A stretch of DNA of 64,000 nucleotides from CAYPZL01 sp964415045 (GCA_964415045.1 CAYPZL010000002.1:16190-80189), one strand, 5' to 3'. Numbered from the stretch's first letter, positions 8,031-17,602 are shown. Notes: generated by a model not told the origin, from the letters alone. Program-made: numbers and translations.

Positions 8031-8059
8031 GCGCCGCCTGGCAAAGCGAGAGGCGGCGC
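8031..8059. terminator. Strong hairpin between convergent genes
   Basis: GCGCCGCCT (8031-8039) and AGGCGGCGC (8051-8059) form a perfect nine-base stem with an 11-base loop between the convergent ends of the 2H phosphoesterase and gspF genes. It lacks a long T run on either side, so termination may be only partial or Rho-assisted. Confidence 0.55.
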
Positions 8060-8061
8060 GT

Positions 8062-9249
8062 CTAATGGGCGATCACGCTGGAAACCCGGAACACCGGCAG
8101 CAGCAGCGCGATGGCGATGGTCCCGATGATGGTGCCGAGAATCGTGATCATGAGCGGCTCGATGAGCGTCATCACGTTCTGGATCGAGGCTTGCAGCTTC
8201 TTCTCGTAAAAGATCGAGACCTTGTCGCACACTTCGCCCAGCCGGCCGCTCCGCTCGCCCGCGCGAAGCATCTGGATGATGCCCGGCGAAATCAGGTCCG
8301 CGCTTTCGGCCAGCATGATCGATTCGGACAATTGGTACCCGTCCTCGATCCTCTTGTAGACGTCGCCCCAGAGCTGTTGGAAGTAGTAGTTGTCCACGGA
8401 CCCCTGGGCCACGCGAATGGCGTCGAGCAGCTTGACGCCGGTATTGACCATCGTGGCCATGATGCGCATGCTGCGCGTGACGAACAGGTCCACGAACATC
8501 GTTCCCACCACGGGCAGGCGGACTTTGATTCCGTCGATCGTGCGCCGGCCTTTCTCGGTCTGGGCGCCGTAATAGAGGAATCCACCCAGCAGGATGAGGG
8601 CGGTGAGGATACCCGTCATCGCCTCCAGGTTGCCGATGATCCGGCTCACGCCGACCAGCACCTGGGTGAGCCTGGGCAGATCGGCCCCCCGGGCCGCATA
8701 AATCCTCATAAAGCGGGGCAGTACGAAAAACATCAGCGTGCCGGTGGCGGCCACGGCCATCAGAACCATGACCAGGGGATAGGTCATGGCGCTTTTGATG
8801 CGTTTACGCGTGTCGGCCTCAAAATCCAGGTATCCGGTCAGCACGGTGAGCATCTCCACCATTTTGCCGGAGGCTTCGGAGGCCTTGACCATGCTGACGA
8901 ACATGGAGCTGAAAATATGCGGGTAGCTACGCAGGGCTTTGGAGAAATTATCCCCCCCCTTCACGCGTTCGGAGATATCGTAGAGGATGACCTTGAATTT
9001 CAGATCGGCCGCCTGTTCGGCGATGGCGTCCAGGGCGTCGCTGAGGACGACGCCGCTATCGAGCATGATGGCCAACTGCGTCGTGAAAAAGATGAGGTCG
9101 GTCGATCGGACGCGGGCTTTGCAGAGCCGCTCGGACCATTCGGGCGGATGGATTCCGACGGCGCGAGAAGAACGCGACGGCAAAGCACCATCGGGGCTCA
9201 TCGCCGCGTCGGTTTGTCGGTCTTCGAATTCTGCCAGCAAGGGAGCCAT
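8062..9249 (-). CDS. gspF: Type II secretion/type IV pilus inner-membrane platform protein (GspF/PilC)
   Basis: The 395-residue protein has two tandem T2SSF domains (about residues 48-170 and 250-375), each preceding hydrophobic helices. Typical stretches are TTQLAIMLDSGVVLSDAL at the start of domain 1, YPLVMVLMAVAATGTLMFFVLP, and RAGERSGRLGEVCDKVS in domain 2. GspF/PilC sits in the inner membrane above the GspE ATPase and couples ATP hydrolysis to pseudopilus assembly. An extra N-terminal stretch of about 45 residues is hydrophilic and not conserved in the family. It is the last gene of the large minus-strand operon, 36 bases after gspE. Confidence 0.93.
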   Translation of the reverse strand: MAPLLAEFEDRQTDAAMSPDGALPSRSSRAVGIHPPEWSERLCKARVRSTDLIFFTTQLAIMLDSGVVLSDALDAIAEQAADLKFKVILYDISERVKGGDNFSKALRSYPHIFSSMFVSMVKASEASGKMVEMLTVLTGYLDFEADTRKRIKSAMTYPLVMVLMAVAATGTLMFFVLPRFMRIYAARGADLPRLTQVLVGVSRIIGNLEAMTGILTALILLGGFLYYGAQTEKGRRTIDGIKVRLPVVGTMFVDLFVTRSMRIMATMVNTGVKLLDAIRVAQGSVDNYYFQQLWGDVYKRIEDGYQLSESIMLAESADLISPGIIQMLRAGERSGRLGEVCDKVSIFYEKKLQASIQNVMTLIEPLMITILGTIIGTIAIALLLPVFRVSSVIAH

Positions 9250-9285
9250 GAATACGCCTCAACACACGGTTTCTTCTCAGATCTC

Positions 9286-11016
9286 TCACGCCACGATTAG
9301 ATTCTCGGACGCGGCGGTTCGCAGCACCTCTTCGAGGGACACGATGCCCGCCTTCACTTTCTCCATGCCGTCCAGTCGCAGGGGGATCATGCCTTTGGCC
9401 AGTGCCCGGGCCCGCAGAGCCTTGGTTGTGGCATGGTCGGTGATCATCTCGATGATCTCGTCGTCCGGCACGAGCAGCTCGTGGATGGCGATGCGGCCGG
9501 CGTAGCCGGTGTTGCGGCATTTACGACAGCCGACGCCGCGGTAGAACTTCTCCACGTCGCCGCACTCCGATTCGATTCTGCGCCGGATGCTGGGCGGCGG
9601 CTCGTATTCCGTTTTGCAGTTCGGGCAAATCTTCCGCACCAGTCGCTGGGCCAGGACGCCCTTGAGCGAAGCGCTGACCAGGTAGGGCGCGACCCGCAAA
9701 TCCAGCAGGCGCGTCACGGCGCCGGCGGCATCGTTCGTATGCAGGGTGGACAGGACCAGGTGTCCCGTCAGGGCCGCCTGCACGGCGATGCTGGCCGTAT
9801 CCTCGTCGCGAATCTCGCCCACCATGATAATGTCGGGGTCCTGCCGCAACAGGCTGCGCAGCGCCGTGGAGAACTCGAACCCCACGGTCGTGCTCACCTG
9901 AAACTGGTTCACACCGGCGATATTGCACTCCACCGGGTCCTCCACCGTGCAGATGTTCACCTCTTCGCCGTTCAATTCGGACAGAGCGGCATACAGGGTC
10001 GTGTTCTTCCCCGAGCCGGTCGGACCCGTCACCAGAACGATGCCGTTGGGCACCTGGATGACCTCGCGAAAGCGCAGCAGATTGTCGTACGTGAAGCCCA
10101 GCGATTCCAGGTTGTAGAGGATCTTCTGCGGATCGATCACGCGAATGACGACCTTTTCGCCGAAGTTCCCGGGCATGACCGAGACGCGCAGATCGATGGG
10201 GCGGCCTTCCACCAGCACGTGAATGCCGCCGTCCTGCGGCAACCGCCGCTGGGCGATGTCCAGCTCCGCCATGATCTTGACGCGCGAGACGATGGCCGAA
10301 TGCATCTGGTACGGGGGCCGGATCTTCTCGTACAGCTTGCCGTCCACGCGGTAGCGCACACGCAGCTTCTTGTCGTCCGGCTCAATGTGAATGTCGCTGG
10401 CGTTCTCGCGCACCGCGTTGTAGAGCAGGTAGTTCACCAGCTTGACGACGGGGGACTGCCCCGCCACTTCCTCCAGGTTGCTGATGTCCTGTGTGATGTT
10501 TTCGATCAAGCTAAACTCTTCGAGACCTTCATCATCGAGAATCTCGTCGATCACGAAGACGTTCGCCGCCGGCAGGTACGTTTGCAGTGTAGCCTTGATG
10601 TCCTTGCTGGTGGAGCAGACCACCTGCACTGTGCAGCCGCTGATCCTCTCGATCTCGTCGATGAGGAATACGTTGGTCGGCTCATTGACGGCCACCGTGA
10701 GCCGGTCATGCACTTTAAATAGGGGCAGGACGATATGGGATTCGAGGAATTCACGCGGCAGAATCTCGACCGCCTTGGGATCGCACAGCTTCGGGCTGAC
10801 CTGGGCGTAGGGGACTCCGTAGGCCTCCGCCAGAGCCGAGGCGATCTGATTCTCGGTGCAATAGCCCATTTCGATGAGCAATTCACCGAGCAGCTTACGG
10901 TGGCCCTTGTCGCGTTGTTCGGCCAGAGCCCGGTCGATCTGCTCCTCACTGACGACGCCGCGCGCCAACAGGAGCTGGCCGAGCTGCATCTTGTTCTCGA
11001 GCAGAATCTGACTCAT
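9286..11016 (-). CDS. gspE: Type II secretion/type IV pilus assembly ATPase (GspE/PilB)
   Basis: The 576-residue hexameric ATPase has an N-terminal MshEN-type domain (residues 1-150) and a C-terminal RecA-like motor. The Walker A is GPTGSGKNTTLY, in which the Mg-coordinating Ser/Thr after the Lys is Asn (codon AAC). The Asp box, Walker B (DPDIIMVGEIRDEDTA) and His box (TGHLVLSTLHTND) are normal. A four-Cys zinc site (CPNC ... CRKC, about residues 460-505) is intact. It powers assembly of the pseudopilus. The start at 11016 follows GAGGTAGGG; a second ATG lies nine codons in. It lies between the STAS gene and gspF. Confidence 0.95.
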   Translation of the reverse strand: MSQILLENKMQLGQLLLARGVVSEEQIDRALAEQRDKGHRKLLGELLIEMGYCTENQIASALAEAYGVPYAQVSPKLCDPKAVEILPREFLESHIVLPLFKVHDRLTVAVNEPTNVFLIDEIERISGCTVQVVCSTSKDIKATLQTYLPAANVFVIDEILDDEGLEEFSLIENITQDISNLEEVAGQSPVVKLVNYLLYNAVRENASDIHIEPDDKKLRVRYRVDGKLYEKIRPPYQMHSAIVSRVKIMAELDIAQRRLPQDGGIHVLVEGRPIDLRVSVMPGNFGEKVVIRVIDPQKILYNLESLGFTYDNLLRFREVIQVPNGIVLVTGPTGSGKNTTLYAALSELNGEEVNICTVEDPVECNIAGVNQFQVSTTVGFEFSTALRSLLRQDPDIIMVGEIRDEDTASIAVQAALTGHLVLSTLHTNDAAGAVTRLLDLRVAPYLVSASLKGVLAQRLVRKICPNCKTEYEPPPSIRRRIESECGDVEKFYRGVGCRKCRNTGYAGRIAIHELLVPDDEIIEMITDHATTKALRARALAKGMIPLRLDGMEKVKAGIVSLEEVLRTAASENLIVA

Positions 11017-11049
11017 ACCCTACCTCGGTACGCCTGCACGATCAGCCGA

Positions 11050-11385
11050 TCATGCAAAGCTCTTGACCGCCTCGGCCAATTCGCTGTGACGGTCAAATTC
11101 GTTTCGCAACTGCGTGATCTCCAGGATCTTTTCGCAGTTCTCGTCGAGCCCCGCCAGCCGGAGCTGCGTCCGGTTCTCCCGGCAGTAGTCACGCACCCAG
11201 AGCAGCAGTTCCAGTCCCTGGCCGTCGATGAAGCTCACGTCGTTCATATTCAAGACGATACCGGTCCGCTGCTGCGAGAGCGTCTCGGCGACGGTGTCTT
11301 TGAGAAGCTCCGCCAGATCGCCGTCGATCTCCCCCTGCAGCTCGATCACGGTCACATTGTTATAGTTTTGTGTGTTGATTCTCAT
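11050..11385 (-). CDS. STAS domain protein (anti-anti-sigma factor type)
   Basis: The 111-residue protein is a single STAS domain. It has the central MNDVSFIDGQGLELLLWVRDY segment: the position normally occupied by the phosphorylatable Ser (D-S-[SA]-G) is FIDGQG here, with no Ser, so SpoIIAA-type switching by phosphorylation at this site is unlikely. Its start overlaps the stop of the upstream HD-GYP gene by four bases, so it is translationally coupled to it. No anti-sigma kinase gene lies nearby. It may act as a scaffold for the HD-GYP protein or the secretion ATPase encoded next. Confidence 0.82.
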   Translation of the reverse strand: MRINTQNYNNVTVIELQGEIDGDLAELLKDTVAETLSQQRTGIVLNMNDVSFIDGQGLELLLWVRDYCRENRTQLRLAGLDENCEKILEITQLRNEFDRHSELAEAVKSFA

Positions 11386-13061
11386 CGCAAGAGAGTCCCC
11401 ACCGCGGCGGTTCCGTACTCGGCGAGATCGCGGGCGCCGTAGATCTGGCTGCCGCCGTCCTGGATGGTATCCCAGAGGTACCGAATGTCACTTTCCAGCA
11501 ATACCGTTGCGATGTTCCGGTCGAACTGGGTGCCGAGACCTTCGCGGATCTCCTCCAGGGCCTGTTCCAGACTCATCGCATCGCGATACGTGCGCTTGGA
11601 GGTCATGGCGTCGAAGCTGTCGGCCAGACCGACGATCTTTCCGCTCAGCGGGATCTGGGCTTCGGCCAGACCATTGGGGTATCCCCTGCCGTCCATGCGT
11701 TCGTGGTGGCACAGGACCCCCGGGACGATGTCCCGCATTTGCTTGATGCCGCGGAGAATGCTCGCGCCGATCAAGGGGTGGCGTTTGATGCATTCCATTT
11801 CCTCGTCGGTCAGCCGGCCGGTCTTGCGCAGCACGCGTTCGTCGATGCCGATTTTCCCGATATCATGGAGGAGTCCGGCCAGATATATCGTATGGACCTG
11901 CTCCTCGTCCAGCGGTTCGGGATCGGTAATCCGTTCGGCGATCCAGCGCGAGATGACCGCCACTCTCTCCGAATGGCCGCGCGTGTACTGGTCCTTGGCG
12001 TCGATGCTGTTGGTCAGGGCCTTCAGGGAGCCCACAAAGAGTTCCTTGAGGTCCTTGAAAAGCCTGCCGTTCTCGATGAACACGGCGCAGCCGCTCGCGA
12101 CCGAGGTGAACAGCTTCACGTCCGTGCTGTCGAAGTCCAGCTTATCGATGCGATTGACCGCCACCATCAGCCCGATAATGGCGGGAGCGTGGCCGGCCCG
12201 CGCGCCGTGGGAATCGCTCTTTTCCTTGGCGCACAGGGGTACGGCAATGATATTCCGGATAGTTCCGGGCCAGTCGAACTTGAACGGCGAATCCACCTCG
12301 CTGTCGAGAAGCGCTTCCTGGCCCAGGCGCAATTCCTCGGCCAACCGGGCGTGCAGGAGGGCGGCGGTGCGATCGTCAATATCGATCAGCCCCGATCCGG
12401 CGGCAACCACGAATTTCATATCGCCGTCGACGCGCCGTTGCAGCAAGACACTGATGCCCTCGACCAGCACGGTATCGGTCAGACTGTCGCAGGCGAGCTG
12501 CAGAAAATTCGTGTCCGACTCGGTGACGTGCATGTTCGTGCTGATCTTGTGAAGCAGCACCAGCTCCTCGTAAACGCGGGCGAGCTCGGTGCCGACCATT
12601 TCGATTTGCTCTTCGGTACGAATCATCGTACGAAAGCTCCAGGCGACCAGCCGAAGCAGCTCGCTGAAGTACGGCTCGCCGGCCGCTGGCTGATTGCCTT
12701 GACGCGGCGCAGCGCCCTCGCCCAGATCGATGATGGCGACGCCAGCCGGAGGTCGAGGGCCGTTGGCCGTCGCGGGAGGCGTCAAAGCCACGGCCAGGAG
12801 ACGGTGCGCATCCGAAAGGCACCAGATCCGCGCGTCCGCATCCTTCTCGGAGCCGTCGGCGCTCGTACGGAGCACATGTTCGCCGGCATCCACGATCACC
12901 TGCGGGTCGCTCTCGAACGACCCGGCACTGAGGAGAATCTCAATCCGACCGCTCGAGTCCACAACGGCGAAGTTGACGCCGAACCGGCCCGCTCGTTCTC
13001 CGAACGCCTCCAATTCCCGTCGTTGCGCCGACGTCAGTCTGAGTGGGGTCGTGGTCACCAT
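11382..13061 (-). CDS. GAF-HD-GYP domain protein, predicted cyclic-di-GMP phosphodiesterase
   Basis: The 559-residue cytoplasmic protein has an N-terminal region that looks like a sensor (residues 1-130), a GAF-like domain (about 165-340) and an HD-GYP domain (about 345-530). HD-GYP landmarks are all present: GLLHDIGKIGI, KRHPLIG, CHHERMDGRGYPNGL and GLADSFDAMTSKRTYRDAM. This family hydrolyses cyclic-di-GMP to pGpG or GMP. It lies between a CheY-like regulator and a STAS protein inside the secretion operon, which suggests that the second messenger controls pseudopilus assembly or that its level is set by the same signal. No GGDEF cyclase is in the window. Confidence 0.92.
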   Translation of the reverse strand: MVTTTPLRLTSAQRRELEAFGERAGRFGVNFAVVDSSGRIEILLSAGSFESDPQVIVDAGEHVLRTSADGSEKDADARIWCLSDAHRLLAVALTPPATANGPRPPAGVAIIDLGEGAAPRQGNQPAAGEPYFSELLRLVAWSFRTMIRTEEQIEMVGTELARVYEELVLLHKISTNMHVTESDTNFLQLACDSLTDTVLVEGISVLLQRRVDGDMKFVVAAGSGLIDIDDRTAALLHARLAEELRLGQEALLDSEVDSPFKFDWPGTIRNIIAVPLCAKEKSDSHGARAGHAPAIIGLMVAVNRIDKLDFDSTDVKLFTSVASGCAVFIENGRLFKDLKELFVGSLKALTNSIDAKDQYTRGHSERVAVISRWIAERITDPEPLDEEQVHTIYLAGLLHDIGKIGIDERVLRKTGRLTDEEMECIKRHPLIGASILRGIKQMRDIVPGVLCHHERMDGRGYPNGLAEAQIPLSGKIVGLADSFDAMTSKRTYRDAMSLEQALEEIREGLGTQFDRNIATVLLESDIRYLWDTIQDGGSQIYGARDLAEYGTAAVGTLLR

Positions 13062-13107
13062 AGTTGTCTTTGCGTATCCTTCAAGTTGAAAAGACGGTTC
13101 TCTGCGT

Positions 13108-13500
13108 TCAATGCTGCAACGCCAGCTCCTGCTGGTGCAGGATATCCTGGAGGGTCTTGAGCAGTTCCTTCGGACTGAAGGGCTTGCTCAGACAGGCCGA
13201 GACGCCGAGCGTCTCCTGCTGCTCCTGCGTCACGGCGAAGCTCCGCGCCGTCAGCAGCACGACGGGCACATGACGGGTTTCCTTGTTCGCACGCAGTTTT
13301 TCGATCAGCTCGATGCCCGTCATGACCGGCATCTGGTAATCGGTCACCACGATGTCCGGCTTCTCCTCGCACGTCAGCTCGTACGCCTCGGCGCCGTTGT
13401 TGGCGGAGACAACGTCGTACCCGTTGTTCCGCAGCTTGATCGCCACCACGTGGATAATGTGAATTTCGTCGTCTGCAATAAGAATCTTATTGCCGGTCAT
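13108..13500 (-). CDS. Stand-alone CheY-like response regulator
   Basis: The 130-residue protein is a single receiver domain with no output domain. It has the acidic pair in LIADDE, the phosphoacceptor in VVTDYQMP (Asp near residue 52), the Thr in LLTARS and the Lys in LSKPFS. The ATG at 13500 is preceded by GGAGCGGAC; an upstream in-frame extension would overlap the kinase 3' region and is unlikely. It is 67 bases downstream of the histidine kinase and 46 bases upstream of the HD-GYP gene, so it probably relays the kinase signal to the HD-GYP/STAS pair or to the motor. Confidence 0.92.
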   Translation of the reverse strand: MTGNKILIADDEIHIIHVVAIKLRNNGYDVVSANNGAEAYELTCEEKPDIVVTDYQMPVMTGIELIEKLRANKETRHVPVVLLTARSFAVTQEQQETLGVSACLSKPFSPKELLKTLQDILHQQELALQH

Positions 13501-13567
13501 TTTCGTCCGCTCCAAAGTTGAGTATGGATCATTCCTCCTCCGTGGTCTTACGCTGCGTCGTCCGATG

Positions 13568-15022
13568 TTACGTGGCTTCGGCCAGTTCGACCTTTGCCAG
13601 AGGCAGCTCGAAGCCAAAGGTGCTTCCGGCTCCCACCTGGCTGGTAACAAACACTCGGCCGTTGTGGATTCTCTCGACAATTTGCTTGACCAGGTTTAGA
13701 CCGAGGCCCGTCCCTTTCGCTTGTTTGTTGTTGGCGCCGACGCGGTAGAACTTGTCGAAGACATGCTCGATTTCGTCCTCGGGGATTCCCACGCCGGTAT
13801 CGGTCACGGTCACCTGGGCCCGGCCCGTGGTTTCGTCCACCGCCGTGCGAACCGTAACGGAACCGCCGGCCGGAGTGTATTTCACCGCGTTGCTGAGCAG
13901 GTTCACGATGACCTGCGACATCATGTCCCGGTCCGCATACACCTGATCGTAAACGATCGGCGCCGGCCCGGTCACGCTGATGTTCTTCTCCTCGGCATAG
14001 CTTCGGATCATGCTCATCTGCTGTTCGATCAGGATCGTCAGGCTCGCCGGCTCCTTGGCGGTCTTCATCAGGCCCGACTCGATACGCGAGACGTTCAGGA
14101 TATCCTCGATAAGACGATTCAGGCGTTGGGCCTGGCTCTGAATGATGCCGTAGAATTCTTTGCGCGTGTCTTCGTCGTCGGCCTCTCCATCCACCAGCAT
14201 TTCGGAGTAGGCCGTGATGGACGCCAAGGGCGTCTTGAGCTCGTGCGAGACGTGGCTGATGAAGTCGTTCTTCATCTGGGAGATTTCCTTCTCGCGCGTG
14301 ACGTCGTGCAACACCGCCACCACTCCCAGGACGGTCTGGCCCTCCTGAACGCATGAGACGATCGTGTCAAACGTGTGCAACTCCTGTTCCAGCCCGAACG
14401 TCAGCTCGCGCCGGGTTCCCTCCACTCTGCTCTGAGCGCTCTGTTGGAGAAACTGCACGAATTCCTGGTGACGTTCGCCACAAATGTCGCTGAGGGGACG
14501 ATGCCGGTCGGCTTCGAGATCGAATCCCAGGAGCCGCGCCGCCGGCGCGTTGGCCATGGTCAACCGGTTATGGTCGTCCAGAACCACCACCGCGTCGCGC
14601 AGACTATAGAGGATGGCCTCGGTATGCTGCTTTTGGCGTTCCGAGAGGCGGGCGCGGATACGGAGATCGCTGAGCTCGCTCTCGAGCTGCTCGACGAGGG
14701 CCTCCCGGTCCTCAAGACCGGCCTGGAGCGTTCGGACCGCATTGCCGCGGCCCCGGAGCTTCTTCTCCTGCGACGGGGCGTCGTGCTTCGAGCGAAGCTG
14801 TCTGGCTATGGACGTGATCGCCCGGGCGAGCCGATGATGGCACACACCCAGGAAGATCACGCCCACAGCCCCGACGGCGTACATAGTGAGGCACAATGCC
14901 GCAAGCGGATTGCGCCACCCTGCCCCGATGCCAGAATGATACGACCCGGCCAGGGCCGCCGCACACAGGGCGACCAGCGCCATGGTGACGGCGACCCAGA
15001 CCAAGCTCTCTTGGCTTCTCAA
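13568..15022 (-). CDS. Membrane-bound PAS sensor histidine kinase
   Basis: About 484 residues. Two transmembrane helices flank a very short outside loop (about residues 7-28 and 38-60). A coiled-coil region, a PAS domain (about 135-240), HisKA with SHELKTPLA and a HATPase domain (NLLSNAVKYTP, DTGVGIP, GTGLGL) follow. I prefer a TTG start at 15022, six bases after GGAGGA; a GTG one codon earlier is possible. The longest frame starts at TTG 15121, lacks a ribosome binding site and would overlap the secretin gene by 38 bases. With the short loop, sensing is probably by the membrane or the PAS domain. It forms a kinase-regulator pair with the CheY-like gene. Confidence 0.92.
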   Translation of the reverse strand: MRSQESLVWVAVTMALVALCAAALAGSYHSGIGAGWRNPLAALCLTMYAVGAVGVIFLGVCHHRLARAITSIARQLRSKHDAPSQEKKLRGRGNAVRTLQAGLEDREALVEQLESELSDLRIRARLSERQKQHTEAILYSLRDAVVVLDDHNRLTMANAPAARLLGFDLEADRHRPLSDICGERHQEFVQFLQQSAQSRVEGTRRELTFGLEQELHTFDTIVSCVQEGQTVLGVVAVLHDVTREKEISQMKNDFISHVSHELKTPLASITAYSEMLVDGEADDEDTRKEFYGIIQSQAQRLNRLIEDILNVSRIESGLMKTAKEPASLTILIEQQMSMIRSYAEEKNISVTGPAPIVYDQVYADRDMMSQVIVNLLSNAVKYTPAGGSVTVRTAVDETTGRAQVTVTDTGVGIPEDEIEHVFDKFYRVGANNKQAKGTGLGLNLVKQIVERIHNGRVFVTSQVGAGSTFGFELPLAKVELAEAT

Positions 15023-15083
15023 CACAACTCCTCCGAATCTGTTGATGGCCGTTATACGTCTCTTTTCATCACCGATACGACGA

Positions 15084-16919
15084 TTAGCGTCGTACCCAGT
15101 TTTCGGCTTCCTGTCCGTCAATATCTTCCATGACGATGCTGTCGATCCTCTTGTACTCCTCGGGATCGGTCTCTGCGATAATCCTTTCTCTCAAGCGCAG
15201 GGCTTCGAGATAGGTCGGTCGCATCATCAGTGCGACTTTGAGGTTGTACATGGCCTTCTCGATATCGCCCTCGAGATAGTACTTGGCGGCCCGGGCATAG
15301 GCGTCATCGGCCAGGCGCGTCCTGTCGATGGCCTGCAAGCCCTTCTTGGCCGCTTCGCGCTTGAGCCGGATGTCGTCGGCACGGTCCTCTCCGTTGGTCT
15401 CGGAAGGCTCTTCGATGATGTGCGGCGTCAGCAAAATGATGACCTCTTCACGCTGCGACGCATCGGTCGTGCCCCGGAACAGGGAACCGACCAGAGGCAG
15501 ATTCCCGAGCACCGGCACCTGCTGCCGCGTGGAGGTGATCACGTCACGGAACAGACCGCCGATGACGATCGTTTCGCCGTCTTTGACGATGACGTTCGTC
15601 TTCAGCTCGGTCGTCTTTTCGGTCGGCACCTTGTCTTCATTCAACGACGCGTCACTGTCCTTCGGATAGATATCCATCCGAATGTACCCGTCGCTGGCGA
15701 TGTAGGGACGGAAGACCAGTTGCGTACCGGTTTGCAGGAACTCGACGCTGCCGGAGGTGGCGACGCCGCCCTGGCCGATCGTCGTGCTGCTGCGATAGCC
15801 AAGGTTGGTACCGATCAGGACCGACCCTTCCTGCTTGTTCACCGCCAGGATCTTGGTGTTGGCAAGAATGGTCACATCCGTGACGCTTTCCAGCGCCGTA
15901 ATGAACATGCGGAAGTCCCCGCAACTGATGCCGACGCGCAGGCCGTTGCCGCCCTGCGTGGCGAAACCGAACGTCTCAATCGGCGTTCCGTCGCCGGCCA
16001 GCGAGCTGATCGTCTGAATCGGATAGGTTGCTTCCGACCCACGGTCGATAGACGTATCCGTGACGATAGTCTCGGTCGCGGCCGTACCGTCGAGTGTGGC
16101 GCCGCCGGCGAAGTTCCAATCCACGCCGAACTCCATGCCTTCGGTCAGCAACGCGCTCATGATCGTCGCTTCGACCAGGACCTGCTGAGGCCTCGTGTCG
16201 ATCTGACGAATGACCGCTTCGGCTTTCTCGATGTTCTCGGGGTAATCGTACAGAACGAGCATGTCGTTCAAGGCCATATCGTCACCACCGCCTTTGCTGG
16301 AGATTCCCCCACCACTGGCGCCGCCGGCGCCGCCCGTCGTGGAAATGGAACCTTCAGCAGCGGTGGTCGTCTCGATCTTGGCGCTGTCGCTGAGCACCGT
16401 CTGGACGAGCTTCTTGGCTTCCTCGGCGGTGATGTAGTACAGCGTGACGACCTTGTACGTCATCCGCTCCGGATCATTCTTGATCTTCTTGTACTCGTCG
16501 ACCGTATAGACCCTGACGAAATCCCCGTCCTGCTGATACTTGAAGCCGTGTCCCAGGACGGCGTCGAGGGCCTGCTCGAACGTTACGTTGTACAGCCGGC
16601 TGACCGTCAGCTCTCCGGTGACCTGCGGCGAAGGCACGATGTTCTTCTTGCACAGGGCCGCCAGCAGACGCAGTCCGTCGCGAATGGTGCTTTCCTTCTG
16701 GAAGGCGATGAATTTGATCATCACCCCTTCCTCGGAGAAGTCCACCTGCGGTTCGTTCACATCCATGCTCTCCTCCACCACTGCCGCGGGTACGGCGCTG
16801 GCAAAGGGGTCCGGTTCGGCCGCCCACACCTGCCCCGCGATCAGAACAAGCAGCACGGCGTAGAGCCATCGGCTCTTCCATTTGAAACGCGCTCTCTTAC
16901 TGTTCTTGTCATCATACAT
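15084..16919 (-). CDS. gspD: Secretin (GspD/PilQ) with C-terminal repeat tail
   Basis: About 611 residues. A signal peptide (LLVLIAGQVWAA) leads to N0/N1-type domains (SRLYNVTFEQALDAVLG, DFVRVY). A Gly-rich stretch (about residues 190-212) and an N3-type domain follow. The secretin beta-barrel region ends with the signature VPVLGNLPLVGSLF and LLTPHII. After it comes an unusual tail of about 110 residues with TPR-like sequence (YARAAKYYLEGDIEKAMYNL). It forms the outer-membrane channel of the machine. ATG 16919 has better spacing from the GGAG motif than ATG 16925. It is transcribed from the PilMNOP-type genes into the signalling cassette. Confidence 0.94.
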   Translation of the reverse strand: MYDDKNSKRARFKWKSRWLYAVLLVLIAGQVWAAEPDPFASAVPAAVVEESMDVNEPQVDFSEEGVMIKFIAFQKESTIRDGLRLLAALCKKNIVPSPQVTGELTVSRLYNVTFEQALDAVLGHGFKYQQDGDFVRVYTVDEYKKIKNDPERMTYKVVTLYYITAEEAKKLVQTVLSDSAKIETTTAAEGSISTTGGAGGASGGGISSKGGGDDMALNDMLVLYDYPENIEKAEAVIRQIDTRPQQVLVEATIMSALLTEGMEFGVDWNFAGGATLDGTAATETIVTDTSIDRGSEATYPIQTISSLAGDGTPIETFGFATQGGNGLRVGISCGDFRMFITALESVTDVTILANTKILAVNKQEGSVLIGTNLGYRSSTTIGQGGVATSGSVEFLQTGTQLVFRPYIASDGYIRMDIYPKDSDASLNEDKVPTEKTTELKTNVIVKDGETIVIGGLFRDVITSTRQQVPVLGNLPLVGSLFRGTTDASQREEVIILLTPHIIEEPSETNGEDRADDIRLKREAAKKGLQAIDRTRLADDAYARAAKYYLEGDIEKAMYNLKVALMMRPTYLEALRLRERIIAETDPEEYKRIDSIVMEDIDGQEAENWVRR

Positions 16920-16993
16920 AATCATACTCCTGCTCTTTCAAATTCACGTTATTAGAAACGCTTGGGATTTGACGATTTCAAATCGACTTCGAT

Positions 16994-17602
16994 TCACTTT
17001 CTCACATCAAGATACTGCGCGAGCTTCAGCGTCAGTTGTGTGCCTCTACATCCAATAAGTACGGCATCTTCATAAATGCGTAACACTTCGAATTCGCATG
17101 TGTCGGAGCCGTCTGTGGCGGTGAGCTTGTCCCCGACCGACAACAACTCGTCATTGACGAACGCCTTGGGATTCTCACTCCACAGCACCGCCTCCAGTCT
17201 CAATTTCTCTGCAAGTCTAATGGCCACTTCTTGAGCATGATCGGAAGAGACTACGTGTACTTCTGTGCCGGTATTTGCGTTTTGCTCGCGCGCGGCCCGG
17301 CGAAACGCTTCCCAGTCGCGTGCGGCAAAGAAATCTCGATTGATACCGTCATTTCGTCCCAGAACCTTGGGTAAGGCAACAAAACGGACGTTAAGGTCCG
17401 GCTGCGCCGCCGGCTGTTGCGCGCCCGCCGGTGCGGGCGCCGCCCCTGCCGAATTCGGCTTCCTGCCCGTGAGCACTCGAATCCACATGAGCGTCATCAC
17501 GGCAAAAAGCGAGAACGCCACGACCGTCTTCTTGCGATCGGCGGCCAGGTAACGCAGGGAAGAGCTTGCCCTGGGAACGCGTTTTCTTCGGTTACGCATC
17601 AT
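16994..17602 (-). CDS. PilP/GspC-like bitopic inner-membrane protein
   Basis: The 202-residue protein has a basic cytoplasmic N-terminus, one transmembrane helix (about residues 27-45), an Ala/Pro/Gln-rich linker (50-70), and a C-terminal periplasmic domain. The domain ends with short beta strands (LLSVGDKLTATDGSDTCEFEV, LRIYEDAVLIGCRGTQLTLKL) that resemble the homology region of PilP/GspC, which contacts the secretin. Sequence resemblance is weak; the call rests mainly on its place between pilO and the secretin gene. It overlaps the end of pilO by 11 bases. Confidence 0.65.
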   Translation of the reverse strand: MMRNRRKRVPRASSSLRYLAADRKKTVVAFSLFAVMTLMWIRVLTGRKPNSAGAAPAPAGAQQPAAQPDLNVRFVALPKVLGRNDGINRDFFAARDWEAFRRAAREQNANTGTEVHVVSSDHAQEVAIRLAEKLRLEAVLWSENPKAFVNDELLSVGDKLTATDGSDTCEFEVLRIYEDAVLIGCRGTQLTLKLAQYLDVRK

